DNA from: Verrucomicrobia bacterium UBA3750
GTDB lineage: Bacteria > Verrucomicrobiota > Kiritimatiellia > RFP12 > UBA1067
Length of the DNA stretch: 37,871 nucleotides
Assembly (NCBI GenBank): GCA_002371755.1
Contig: DFGM01000175.1
Coordinates: 1 to 37,871 of the forward strand
Direction of reading: 5' to 3'
The position numbers and the translations under genes were made by a program. Shown here in pieces: positions 7,442 through 16,100 of this stretch (the first letter of the stretch is position 1; each line of letters starts with the position of its first letter). The notes under the pieces were generated by a model. That model worked only from the letters and a program-made list of their open reading frames with translations, was not told the origin of the DNA and made no database searches.

Positions 7442-9066
7442 TTGAACTCAAGCTCCACTACGAATTGTTCGATTGCACCATCCTTGCCCAGAGTGGACAT
7501 GTCGGTCACCTTGACGGTATCGGGATTGACGAGCGCGTGCGACTTGAGTCTGGCGACGACGAGTTCGGAGGCCGTTTGCCCCTTTGCGCCCTTGGCGTTC
7601 GCCCTCTGAATGAACGCTTCGACGCGATCCTTCCAGCCGCGAATCGTTATCTTGCCGTCTTCCCAGCGATGGATCCAGAGGTCGTCGCCGATGGCCAACC
7701 TTACGACATTCATCCTCGCCACCGCCCCTGCCCTGCGGAAGAGGAGATTGCGCATCTCGAGGCTCTTGGCGGACTCTTCCTCCTCCTTTGCCTGCGCAGC
7801 CTTGATCTGCTTCTCCATGCCGTTGAGGGAAGTGACCATGCCGGAAATGGCGCTGTCGCACTCCTCCACCACCTCGATGGAGTGGTTCATCGCGAGGAGC
7901 AGGCATACGCCGGCCGCCACGAAGGCGGCAGCTCCTGCCGCGAGCACGGGAATCTTGCGCACTTCGGCGCGCTCTTCAAGCAGCGAAGGCGGGAGCAGGT
8001 TTATGGAAATCGCAGCGTTTCCGGCCATATGGACCGCAAGCCCCGCAGTCGCGGCGAGAAACGCACCGTCGGCGGAAAGCGTTTCCTGATTGATGGAAGG
8101 CGCCGCTGGAACGACGGCGAAAGGATTGAAGAACTCCACATCCATGCCGAGCGATTCCGCAAAGAAGGAATCGATCTGCGGAAGGAGCGCCGTGCCGCCC
8201 GTCAGATAGAGCTTCTGCGGGGCGCTGCCGTGCTGCTGACTGCGGTAGAAGTTGATCGAACGCGAAATCTCCGCATTGAGGCGCGTAAGCACGGTGCGGC
8301 AGACTTTGGAGACGCTGTCGAGCGCGGGATCTTCATCCTCGGTGACGCCGCCCATGGAAACATAGGCGCTCTCCCGCTTGAAGTTTTCGGCCTCTTCCAG
8401 CGTGCAGCCGAGAGTCTGGGCTATCTCCTTCGTGATGTTGTTGCCCGCCACGGGGATTGAACGGTTGTACATCTTCTCGCCCTCGGTGATGACGAGCGAA
8501 GTCGTCTTCGCGCCGATATCGAGAAGTATGCTGCACGAGCCGTCGTCGCCCGCAATCGCCTTGAGCGCGTTGATGGCGGCGACAGGCGCCACGTCAACAA
8601 GCTCGGGCGAGAATCCGGCGGCCGCGACGGCATTCGTAACCGCCTCGATCTGCTCGATCTTCGCAGCGACGATAAGCACCGACTTGTCGCCCGTCTCCGT
8701 CTCGCCCATAATCTGCCTGTCGCAGACCATTTCGTCGAGCGGGAAGGGGATGTTCTGCTCGATTTCGTAGCGGACCATCTGCTCAAACTTCTCTTCGCCG
8801 CCCGCCATCGCAATGGCGGCGGGACGGAGAAACGCCATCTGACCCGAGACGGATACGGCCACCTTGCCGGGCTTTATGCCTTTTTCGCGCACAATCTGGA
8901 GGAGCGCGGGCGTGAGGATGGTTTCGGCATTGCCCGCGTCGAGCGGGACGGCCAAAGGCGCCAGGCCGTAGTTGAGGAGCGTCATGGCGCCGCCAGAAGC
9001 CAGTTCGTATTCCGCAAGCGCGATTGCGGAAGCGCCTATGTTCAGAGTTAAAGTTTTCTTAGCCAT
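7438..9066 (-). CDS. pilM: PilM-like actin-fold protein with PilN-like C-terminal region (Amuc_1101 family)
   Basis: This 542-aa protein joins a PilM/FtsA-type actin-fold domain (about 1-350) to a membrane-spanning PilN-like part. Seen in the first domain are LNIGASAIALAEYEL at the N-terminus, ILLDIGAKTTSLVI (about 176-190) and LTGGTALLPQIDSFF (about 288-302), the positions of the nucleotide-binding loops of the family. A helix VLAAGAAAFVAAGVCLLLA (about 373-391) follows, then a coiled coil (about 397-445) and an alpha/beta tail ending VELEFK. PilM normally binds the cytoplasmic tail of PilN, and here both appear in one chain. The start at 9066, not the in-frame ATG at 9153, is chosen because it gives a proper PilM N-terminus. 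It also lies 1 bp after the stop of the preceding gene and has AGGTGG upstream. Confidence 0.9.
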   Translation of the reverse strand: MAKKTLTLNIGASAIALAEYELASGGAMTLLNYGLAPLAVPLDAGNAETILTPALLQIVREKGIKPGKVAVSVSGQMAFLRPAAIAMAGGEEKFEQMVRYEIEQNIPFPLDEMVCDRQIMGETETGDKSVLIVAAKIEQIEAVTNAVAAAGFSPELVDVAPVAAINALKAIAGDDGSCSILLDIGAKTTSLVITEGEKMYNRSIPVAGNNITKEIAQTLGCTLEEAENFKRESAYVSMGGVTEDEDPALDSVSKVCRTVLTRLNAEISRSINFYRSQQHGSAPQKLYLTGGTALLPQIDSFFAESLGMDVEFFNPFAVVPAAPSINQETLSADGAFLAATAGLAVHMAGNAAISINLLPPSLLEERAEVRKIPVLAAGAAAFVAAGVCLLLAMNHSIEVVEECDSAISGMVTSLNGMEKQIKAAQAKEEEESAKSLEMRNLLFRRAGAVARMNVVRLAIGDDLWIHRWEDGKITIRGWKDRVEAFIQRANAKGAKGQTASELVVARLKSHALVNPDTVKVTDMSTLGKDGAIEQFVVELEFK

Positions 9067-9067
9067 G

Positions 9068-9817
9068 TTACTGAGCCACCTGTTCGTAGTCGTTGGGGTT
9101 GACGAGCGCCCAGATCGTCTTGGAACGGTCCTGCAGGCCCTGACGGCGTTCAATCATCGGATTGCCGTCCGCGCCGTTGGCGTTCATGATCTTCTGGTCG
9201 TTCCAGAAAGCTTCGTCAAGCGTCTTCGGATGATGGGGGATTCCCTTGATTTCGCTCTCGCAGTTACCGGCGAGCACTTCGCCTTTCGCGTTCGTAATCA
9301 CAAGGCCGATCGCCTTTGGTTCGCCGAAACGCTCGAGGTAGGAAGGATGCAGGCACACCGACGCCGCGTGCGAACCCTGGGGGATGTTCTGGTAGGTGAC
9401 CGCAGTGCTGAAATAGGAATATGGCGCGAGGCCTTCCTTGTTCCCCTTGTTCTCCGTGGCGGACTTCGTCTCGAGGAGGACGTGCCAGGTGAAGGTGAGT
9501 TGTTCCTGCCACTTTGCATAGGTCGTATACTTCGACTCGAGCACGATCCAGCTCCTGGGCTTCGTGTAGCAGCGCCCGATGATGGACGCGCCGGAAAGCC
9601 CCGGAGCGGCGAGCGTGGAAGCGCGGCCCGTCTTCGGGAACTGGTCGATTATCACCTTGGCGTCCTTGCCGGAAGTGGGGCCGTCCTCCTCTTCCGCCGC
9701 AACAGCAGCGGCCTTCTTGCCTTTGGTTCCGTAAGCGCTCCTGGTGGAGGATGGAGCCGCGTATGCGACGCCGACGGCCAATGCGGTGAGTGCGACAGCT
9801 GCTAGTTTGATGTTCAT
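9068..9817 (-). CDS. Periplasmic Amuc_1102-family pilus-like protein
   Basis: This 249-aa protein has a clear Sec signal peptide (about 1-20, ending VAYA-APSS), then a short low-complexity segment rich in Ala, Lys and Glu. One beta-rich domain follows, with features such as SWIVLESKYTTYAKWQEQLTFTW and YSYFSTAVTYQNIPQGSHAA and two or three scattered cysteines. It has no membrane helix after the signal, so it should be soluble in the periplasm or attached to the complex. The assignment rests mainly on position and size as the first gene of a set that continues with Amuc_1101-, 1100-, 1099- and 1098-like proteins. Function within the complex is unknown. A GGAAAGGA ribosome site precedes the ATG, and the gap after kdsD is only 21 bp. 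Confidence 0.75.
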   Translation of the reverse strand: MNIKLAAVALTALAVGVAYAAPSSTRSAYGTKGKKAAAVAAEEEDGPTSGKDAKVIIDQFPKTGRASTLAAPGLSGASIIGRCYTKPRSWIVLESKYTTYAKWQEQLTFTWHVLLETKSATENKGNKEGLAPYSYFSTAVTYQNIPQGSHAASVCLHPSYLERFGEPKAIGLVITNAKGEVLAGNCESEIKGIPHHPKTLDEAFWNDQKIMNANGADGNPMIERRQGLQDRSKTIWALVNPNDYEQVAQ

Positions 9818-9824
9818 CGTTTTT

Positions 9825-9832
9825 TCCTTTCC
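9825..9832 (-). promoter_or_regulatory. Ribosome-binding site of the Amuc_1102-like gene
   Basis: GGAAAGGA lies 7 bases upstream of the ATG at 9817, in the 21-bp gap after kdsD. The gap holds no promoter, so this gene is probably read from an upstream start. Confidence 0.75.
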
Positions 9833-9838
9833 TTTAAA

Positions 9839-10834
9839 TCAGAGGACTTTCATTTTCGGCAGGTCGTTTATGTCGACCAAGCCCGCGACCCTGCCGGTTG
9901 AATCGCAGATTGGCAAATCGTCTATGCGGCGCTTCTCGAAAACCTTGAGAAGCTCGGAGGCGTATGTATCATCCTTCACGAACATTGGATGCTTCGTCAT
10001 CACGTCGGCCACCGGCGAGGAGAGCAAATCCGCAGGCGGCACCGAAGCGCCGGCCGCCATGAGCCGCCGGAAGTCGCCATCCGTGAAAATGCCGAGGAGC
10101 CTGCCCTCGGAATCGGTCACCACGGCGGCGCCCGCCTTCGCCTTCGTCATAGCGAGAAGCGCATCCATCACCGTGGTTTCCGGCGGTATCGCCGCAATAT
10201 CCTCACCCTTGCGCATCACGTCTGTCGCCTTGAGGACGAGAGCGCGGCCTATAGCGCCTGCCGGGTGGTTCATGGCATAGCTCGCGATATCGAACTTCAT
10301 CGCGTCTATCATCACCATCGCCATCGCGTCCCCCATCGCCATCGTGGCCGTCGTGGAGTTGGTGGGGGCCATGCCGAAGGGGCACGCCTCGCGTCCGCAC
10401 GGCACCGGCACATGCACATCGCTCATTTTCGCAAGCGACGAATCCTCCCTGCCCGTGAGCGAAATCACCTTAAGTCCGTGGCGGCGTATGGCAGGTATGA
10501 GCCTCAGCACCTCCTCGGATTCCCCCGAGAAGCTCAAGGCCACAAGGACATCCCTCGGCGCCACCATCCCGAGATCCCCGTGCATCGCCTGCACGGGATT
10601 GAGGCAGATGGAGCGCGTCCCCGTGGATGCGAAAATCGCGCTCATCTTTTCGGCGACGGCAAGATTCTTGCCGATGCCAGTGACAACGATGATGCCATTG
10701 CCGCGAATCGTCTTGAGCATCAACTCCACGGCTAGGGTGAAGCTCTCTCCCAGCGAATCGCGCGTCCTGCGAAGTCCTTCGATTTCGATGTCGAAGACTT
10801 CTTTGGCACGCTCTAGCATATCGTTTTTGTCCAT
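9839..10834 (-). CDS. kdsD: D-arabinose 5-phosphate isomerase (KdsD/KpsF/GutQ family)
   Basis: The enzyme interconverts D-ribulose 5-phosphate and D-arabinose 5-phosphate in the cytoplasm, the first step to Kdo for lipopolysaccharide. The 331-aa length is close to the 328 of E. coli KdsD. An SIS sugar-isomerase domain (about 40-175) shows VVTGIGKNLAVAEKM, AMHGDLGMVAP, LSFSGESEEV, ACPFGMAPTNSTTATMAMGD and NHPAGAIGR (active-site His near 196). Two CBS domains follow (about 210-330), including GIFTDGDFRRL. Small departures from the usual motifs are GIGKN for GxGKS and HPAG for HPGG. The gene starts 7 bp after pta. Its presence supports an LPS-bearing outer membrane, in keeping with the secretin nearby. 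A role limited to capsule (KpsF) is possible but less likely without capsule genes. Confidence 0.94.
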   Translation of the reverse strand: MDKNDMLERAKEVFDIEIEGLRRTRDSLGESFTLAVELMLKTIRGNGIIVVTGIGKNLAVAEKMSAIFASTGTRSICLNPVQAMHGDLGMVAPRDVLVALSFSGESEEVLRLIPAIRRHGLKVISLTGREDSSLAKMSDVHVPVPCGREACPFGMAPTNSTTATMAMGDAMAMVMIDAMKFDIASYAMNHPAGAIGRALVLKATDVMRKGEDIAAIPPETTVMDALLAMTKAKAGAAVVTDSEGRLLGIFTDGDFRRLMAAGASVPPADLLSSPVADVMTKHPMFVKDDTYASELLKVFEKRRIDDLPICDSTGRVAGLVDINDLPKMKVL

Positions 10835-10841
10835 TTGCTTC

Positions 10842-11879
10842 TTACTTAGTCTGGCTTTGCAGCAAGGTTACGCATATGGTGCCGACGATATCTTCGGCGG
10901 AACAGCCGCGCGAAAGATCGTTCATGGCCTTGGCAAGGCCCTGCAGATTCGGCCCAATCGCATCCGCTTCGCCGAGGCGCTGCGCAATCTTGTAGCCGAT
11001 GTTGCCGGCCTGGAGGTCCGGGAAGATGAAGACGTTCGCGTTGCCCTGCACCTCGCCGCCCGGATTCTTGAGCTGCCCGACGGAAGGAACGATGGCTGCG
11101 TCGAACTGCAGCTCGCCATCCATCTTGATGCCCTTTTCGGCAAAGACGGGCTTTGCGAGTTCAACCGCTTTCTGCACCTTCTCTACAAGCTCACCCGCCG
11201 CCGAACCCTTCGTCGAGAACGAAAGATATGCCACGCGCGGCTCGTTGCCGGTGAGCTCGCGGTAGGTCTGAGCCGTGGCAAGGCCGATATCGACGAGCTG
11301 CTCCGCCGTCGGGTTGGGGATTACGGCGCAATCTCCGAACGCGAGCACAGAATCACCCGACGGCGTCGGGCGCTTGAGGTCCATGATGAAGCAGGAAGAT
11401 GCGGTCTTCACGCCCTTCTGGGTGCCGAGCGTGTGGAAAGCCGCACGAAGCATGTCGCCAGTGGAAGCAATGGAACCTGCGACAAGGCCGTTCACGCGCC
11501 CGAGCTTCACCATCATGCCACCGAAATAGATGCGCTTGGTGCGCAAAGTCTTTTCCGCGGCGGCGAGATCGATGATCTTCTGCTTTTCCGTAGGCTTGCG
11601 GGATTCCTTGGCGTTCCACGCCTCGAGATAGGCCGCCTCGAGCTCTGCGTCGCCCTTGGTGTAATCGATTGTCTTGATGCCGCGCTCGGCAAGCTTCAGG
11701 CCCGCCTTCTCTTCGGCCGCCGCAATTTCTTCGGGCGTGCCGAGCACCACCGGCGTGCAGATCTTGCGGTCTACGCAGGCGCATGCAGCTGTTATGACTC
11801 TCGCATCCATGCCTTCAGGAAGCACGATCGTGCCGTTCAGGGCGGATGCCTTTGCGATTATGTTGTTGATTGCGTTCAT
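10842..11879 (-). CDS. pta: Phosphate acetyltransferase Pta, short form
   Basis: Pta converts acetyl-CoA and phosphate to acetyl phosphate and CoA. The 345-aa product is the single-domain form without the DRTGG and P-loop N-terminal regions of E. coli Pta. Visible family segments are LPEGMDARVITAA (about 19-31), ASTGDMLRAAFHTLG (about 138-152), SFSTKGSAAGELVEKVQKA (about 222-240), FPDLQAGNIGYKIAQRL (about 281-297) and MNDLSRGCSAEDIV near the end. Together with ackA upstream it forms the acetate-producing, ATP-yielding branch of fermentation. No purine-rich ribosome site is visible before the ATG (the preceding bases are pyrimidine-rich), unlike most neighbours. The gene follows ackA by 72 bp and precedes kdsD by 7 bp. 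Confidence 0.97.
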   Translation of the reverse strand: MNAINNIIAKASALNGTIVLPEGMDARVITAACACVDRKICTPVVLGTPEEIAAAEEKAGLKLAERGIKTIDYTKGDAELEAAYLEAWNAKESRKPTEKQKIIDLAAAEKTLRTKRIYFGGMMVKLGRVNGLVAGSIASTGDMLRAAFHTLGTQKGVKTASSCFIMDLKRPTPSGDSVLAFGDCAVIPNPTAEQLVDIGLATAQTYRELTGNEPRVAYLSFSTKGSAAGELVEKVQKAVELAKPVFAEKGIKMDGELQFDAAIVPSVGQLKNPGGEVQGNANVFIFPDLQAGNIGYKIAQRLGEADAIGPNLQGLAKAMNDLSRGCSAEDIVGTICVTLLQSQTK

Positions 11880-11951
11880 TGTGGGAGATTGTCGGATTGT
11901 TTGATTCGATTTGCGCTTTACGATTTACGGTTGCATCCGGGCATGATTGCC
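11880..11951 (-). other. ackA-pta intergenic spacer, no clear signal
   Basis: These 72 bases are the longest gap inside the gene array. They contain two AAATCG direct repeats 8 bases apart, but no credible -35/-10 pair, no hairpin with a T-run and no ribosome site. I see no function that the sequence supports. Confidence 0.6.
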
Positions 11952-13091
11952 TCAGTTCCCCAGAACTCTCACCGTATCGCGGGCGATCATGAGTTCTTCG
12001 TTCGTGGGGAGCACAATTACCGGAATCTTCGACCCCTTGGCGGAAATGACAGCGGTCACGCCGCGCGTCTTTGCATTCGTCTTCTTGTCGAGCTTCACGC
12101 CAAGGGCGCCGAGACGGCCAATAACCCTCTCGCGTCCTTCGGCGGAGTTTTCGCCTATGCCGCCAGTGAGGATGATGGCGTCGGCCCCGCCCACTACGGT
12201 GTTGTAGGCCCCGATGTAGAGCGCCACGCGGTATGCCCACATCTCCAGCGCGAGTTCAGCCTTCTTGTCGCCTTTGGCGGCATTGGTGCAAATGTCGCGC
12301 ATATCGCCGCCCTTCACGCCGCTGACGGCTTGAAGGCCGCTCTGCTTGTTGAGGATGGTATCCATCTCGGCAGGCGTCTTCTTTTCGCTTTCCATGAGGG
12401 AAAGGACGGCGGCAGCGTCGATATCGCCACACCTGGTGCCCATCACGAGACCCGCGAGGGGAGTGAGCCCCATAGTCGTATCCACCACTTCGCCGTTCTT
12501 GATCGCGGCGAGCGAGGAACCGTTGCCGAGATGGCAGGTGACGAGGTTCACCTTGGAGAGCGGCTTCTTGAGGAACTTGGCCGCCGCCTGGGTCACGAAC
12601 TTGTGGCTCGTGCCGTGGAAGCCGTATTTCCTTATGCCGTACTTCTTATAGAACTTCTGGTCGATGGCGTAGAGCGCCGCGCAATCTGGCATAGTCTGGT
12701 GGAAAGCCGTATCGAACACGCCCACGTTCGGCACGCCCTTGAAGATTTTCTCGCATGCCTCGATGCCGCCAAGGTTGGCGGGCATGTGCAACGGGCCGAA
12801 CTTCACGAGCTTCTTCGCCTTGGCCATGTTGGCCTTGTTCATGAGAACCGAATCGCAGAACGTCTCGCCGCCATGCAACACGCGATGGCCGATGGCGTCG
12901 ATATCCTTCGGATTGCCAAGCTCCTCGACAACTTTCTTGAGCGCCTCGGCATGGTTGGCCGGGCCGCCCGCGCCGATGCGCTCGACGAGCCCCTTCGCAA
13001 GCCGCGTCTCGGTGGTCATGTCGAAAAGCTGATACTTGAGCGAACTCGAACCGGAGTTCACTACCAGGACCTTCTTAATCGCTTTGTTCAT
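11952..13091 (-). CDS. ackA: Acetate kinase AckA
   Basis: AckA transfers phosphate from acetyl phosphate to ADP, giving acetate and ATP, or the reverse. The 379-aa protein carries the ASKHA-fold signatures of acetate kinases: VLVVNSGSSSLKYQLF (about 8-23), IGHRVLHGGETF (substrate Arg near 70), VFDTAFHQTMP, KYGFHGTSHKFV (about 155-166), CHLGNGSSLAAI (about 189-200), TPLAGLVMGTRCGDID and LTGGIGENSAEGRERV (about 316-331). It is slightly shorter than the usual 395-400 aa. The order ackA-pta is the reverse of the order in E. coli, and both are probably on one transcript. It starts 58 bp after the giant protein gene with no terminator visible between, so read-through from the giant operon is possible. 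Confidence 0.97.
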   Translation of the reverse strand: MNKAIKKVLVVNSGSSSLKYQLFDMTTETRLAKGLVERIGAGGPANHAEALKKVVEELGNPKDIDAIGHRVLHGGETFCDSVLMNKANMAKAKKLVKFGPLHMPANLGGIEACEKIFKGVPNVGVFDTAFHQTMPDCAALYAIDQKFYKKYGIRKYGFHGTSHKFVTQAAAKFLKKPLSKVNLVTCHLGNGSSLAAIKNGEVVDTTMGLTPLAGLVMGTRCGDIDAAAVLSLMESEKKTPAEMDTILNKQSGLQAVSGVKGGDMRDICTNAAKGDKKAELALEMWAYRVALYIGAYNTVVGGADAIILTGGIGENSAEGRERVIGRLGALGVKLDKKTNAKTRGVTAVISAKGSKIPVIVLPTNEELMIARDTVRVLGN

Positions 13092-13149
13092 CTATTTAAT
13101 GCTCTTTCCTTTGTTGTTTCAATTGCTTTGCTCGCCCTTCCAATGCCCG
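13092..13149 (-). other. Spacer between giant gene and ackA, no clear terminator
   Basis: This 58-bp gap holds an AAAGGA/AAGAG-type ribosome site for ackA. A weak TTGAAA plus TTAAAT pair with 17-bp spacing is present, but it would place the RNA start at the ackA ATG. I see no GC-rich hairpin followed by Ts. Transcription from the giant gene may continue into ackA. Confidence 0.5.
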
Positions 13150-16100
13150 TCAGTCGAGCACCTCGATGCGGAAGAAGCACTCCTCGTCGCCCTCACAGAT
13201 GTCGGAGACATCCAGATCGAAGCTGAACGAGTTGTCGCCTTCCGCAACGTCGATGGCGACGGTGATGTCGGAGTCTATCCACTCCGGATCGGAGAGGCTC
13301 TTCTTGTATTGGACTCTGCCGATGAGCTTTCCGGTGTCGGACGATGCCGCGCTCGTCTTGTAGACTCTGGCGGCGATGGTGGGCGTGCGGCTCGAGCCGG
13401 ATGTGCCTGTGGCGGTGCCAGTGGCCTTGCCGCGGAAGCTTACCGTGACCTTGGAGTCTTCTGCGGTGATGCCGGTGATTTCGACGGAATCGGCCTCGGC
13501 GCTCGTCGTTATCGCTCCAACGGCGGTTGCTGCGGCAAGCGTGTAGGAGCGGTGGGACGCCATGTCCGCATCGAGTGCGAGAGCCGCGACACCAGAATTC
13601 TTCACCACGCTGAAGATGTAGCTCGCCAGACCCGCAACGGTCGAAGTGCCTTCGAGATCCTGCAGGTTGTCGGTTATATCCTTGTTGATGATGATACCCG
13701 TATCGAGCGTATCGTCGATGCGCTCGGTGCCGTTGTCGAGCGTGCCGCCGTTCTGGACGACTTCCCAGGCGTCTGGCAGGTTGTTGCCGTTCGTATCGAC
13801 ATCCTCGATATAGACGTCCACGAGGTCGCTCTCGCCAACCTGGTCGCTCACGACGATGGCGGACGGCATGAACATGTCGGCGCTGGTACCGCTTCTCGGG
13901 CAGGCGTATCCCCAGGATTCCCATGCGTCTTTCGCATAGTCCGAGCCGTAGCCGCTCATGTCGATATAGCCGCGCACGTAGTAAGTGCCCTTCGGCAGAC
14001 CCACAAGCGTCGCGTTGAGGACGTGTTCGGTGTTGGTGGCCGAGACAGTGCTCTTGTCGGTGACATAGGCTCTGGAGACCGGATCGCCGGAGAAGTCCGG
14101 CGACGTGAACGCCTCGAGCCTCACCGCGCCGTTGTTCAGCACGTCGGCAGGGCCGAAGTACTTGGCCGCTACCTTGATCGAACCGTAGACCGTGGAGTTG
14201 GTTAGCGCGTTCATGCGGAAGTAGACCGTGTTCGTGGACCAGAGAGGATCCTGGAACTTGGAGTTGTACATGCTCACGCGCCAGGAGTAGTTCTGGTCGG
14301 GTTCAAGACGTCCATCGCCCGCGTAGACGTCCGGCTTGAAGGTGTAGACGCCCTTGAGGTCGCGTGCAGGTGCGCGCCTGATGCCAGAATCCCACACGAG
14401 ATTGGTGGTCATGTCGAACACCTGGATGCTGAATGCCGTGTACGAATCTTCGTCCACCTCCCTGCCGAGTCCGTTGAGCTTCTTCATCGTCCACTTGAAG
14501 ACGGGACGCGCCTCGTAGACGGCGGACTGCTGGGAGCCGGGCGCCATCGCATATGCACGCGTCCTTTCGCTGGTATGTTCGAAGTGGCGCACCGTGGCAA
14601 TCGTATAGAGGTTGTTCGTGCCGCCGACTGAAATGTCGCCGCTGCCCAGCACCACGCGGTAAGTGACTGATGTCACGTTCAGGCGACCCTGGCCGCTGCC
14701 GATGTTGTTGTTGGACATGACTTCGCTCTGGAATCGGCTCCAGTCGATATCGAACTCTCCGTTCTCGAGCACGTCGCCCTCGAAGAGGTAGTTGCGCTGG
14801 TCGAGTTCGATGTACTTGTCTACGATCAGCCTGCCGCCGGCGATGGCGTCCGGGGTGTTGAGCTGTTCCACGCCCCAGCCGTCGATAAGGGTTCTGAGAA
14901 CGCGCACCCTCTGGTACTTGCCGCCGGAAAGCTCGCCTTCTATGAGGAGCGTGGTATCGCCGTCATCCTTGCCGTAAAGCTCCTTGCGGTCGCTCGTCGG
15001 ATCTTCGGAGATGCGCATACGCGTAATGATCGGGGTTGTGTCGGTAAGCTCGATTTCGGCCGCGGCCTTATACCAGCCCACGTCCACATCGGCCGCCACA
15101 CCCATTGGCTCGCCAGGCGTGTAGTTGCCGCTGTTGTCGAGGTCATAGAAGGCCACGATCGTGTTCTTGCCTTCCTTCACATAGCCCGTTGTCGCCTCGC
15201 CGAGATTGATCTCGAGCATGTTGGAGGAGAGCTTCGGCAGCGTGGCCGTGTAGACCATGCGGATGCTAGTGCTGCTGTAGGCCATCGCCGTGCCGTTTGT
15301 GGCAACCATTCCGCCCGTGGCGAAGATACCCAGGTCAAGGCTGTATTCGCCGGTTATCGTGTTGATGGTGCCTGCGCGCTCCCCTTGGTAACAGATGTAG
15401 CCGTTCTCCGTCGTATCGTCGGTCGTCACGGTAATCGTGCCGTTATCCCTGAACGACACCCATTCGGACGGACTGGACATTAGTTCCACGCGACCGTAGC
15501 CCACAGTTCCGGTGGCCCTGTTGGAATATTGCGTTCCATACATGCCGTAGGCGTTCTTGGCGGCCATATATTCCTCATATGTCCCCATGTCGATATACGA
15601 ACTCGTCACGTCTTCGTTCCACATGCGCCAGACATACGTATCGTTCTTGTTCACCGACATGAACTGGATGTCGACGCTGTTGGGATCGACATAGCCGGGC
15701 GCGAGAGTGCCGCGAACAGTGCGATCGGCCCACATGCCGATGTACTTGTAGTTTTGGACGATTGCGCCAGGCGAAACCTGGAACGTCGCGTCCGGCACCA
15801 CCAAGCCATCGCGTGTGAAGGTCTGCACCACAAGCGGTGCAAGCGTATTTGCATCGGTTTCCCCGGAGTCAGAGCTGGAAGAGCTCGAAGAGCCCTCGGT
15901 GCCGCCGGATACGAGCGGCTGGCTGCCGTTGTATCTGAGCGTGAGCTTCAGGGTCGGAATCGGGACATCCTTGAACTCTTCATTGCCCAGGACATGCGAA
16001 ATGTTCGGAGCGAGAATGCCCGCGGTAAACTGGTTGTAGCGGCATTCGCCGAAAGCCGTCCAACCATCTTCGTCCTTGTCGAGATGAGAATCCCAGACAT

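Noticed and set aside
9064..9153. Longer start for the PilM-like gene at 9153
   Set aside because: The extra 29 residues are Arg-rich and overlap the end of the upstream gene. The ATG at 9066 gives the expected PilM start and a ribosome site.
13092..13149. Possible promoter TTGAAA-17-TTAAAT before ackA
   Set aside because: The -10 match is weak and the RNA would begin at the ATG itself. A leaderless message is possible but not supported by the other genes.
10344..13226. Plus-strand ORF of 960 codons across kdsD, pta and ackA
   Set aside because: It runs antisense through three well-recognised enzymes and has a His/Arg/Ala-rich composition typical of a shadow frame.
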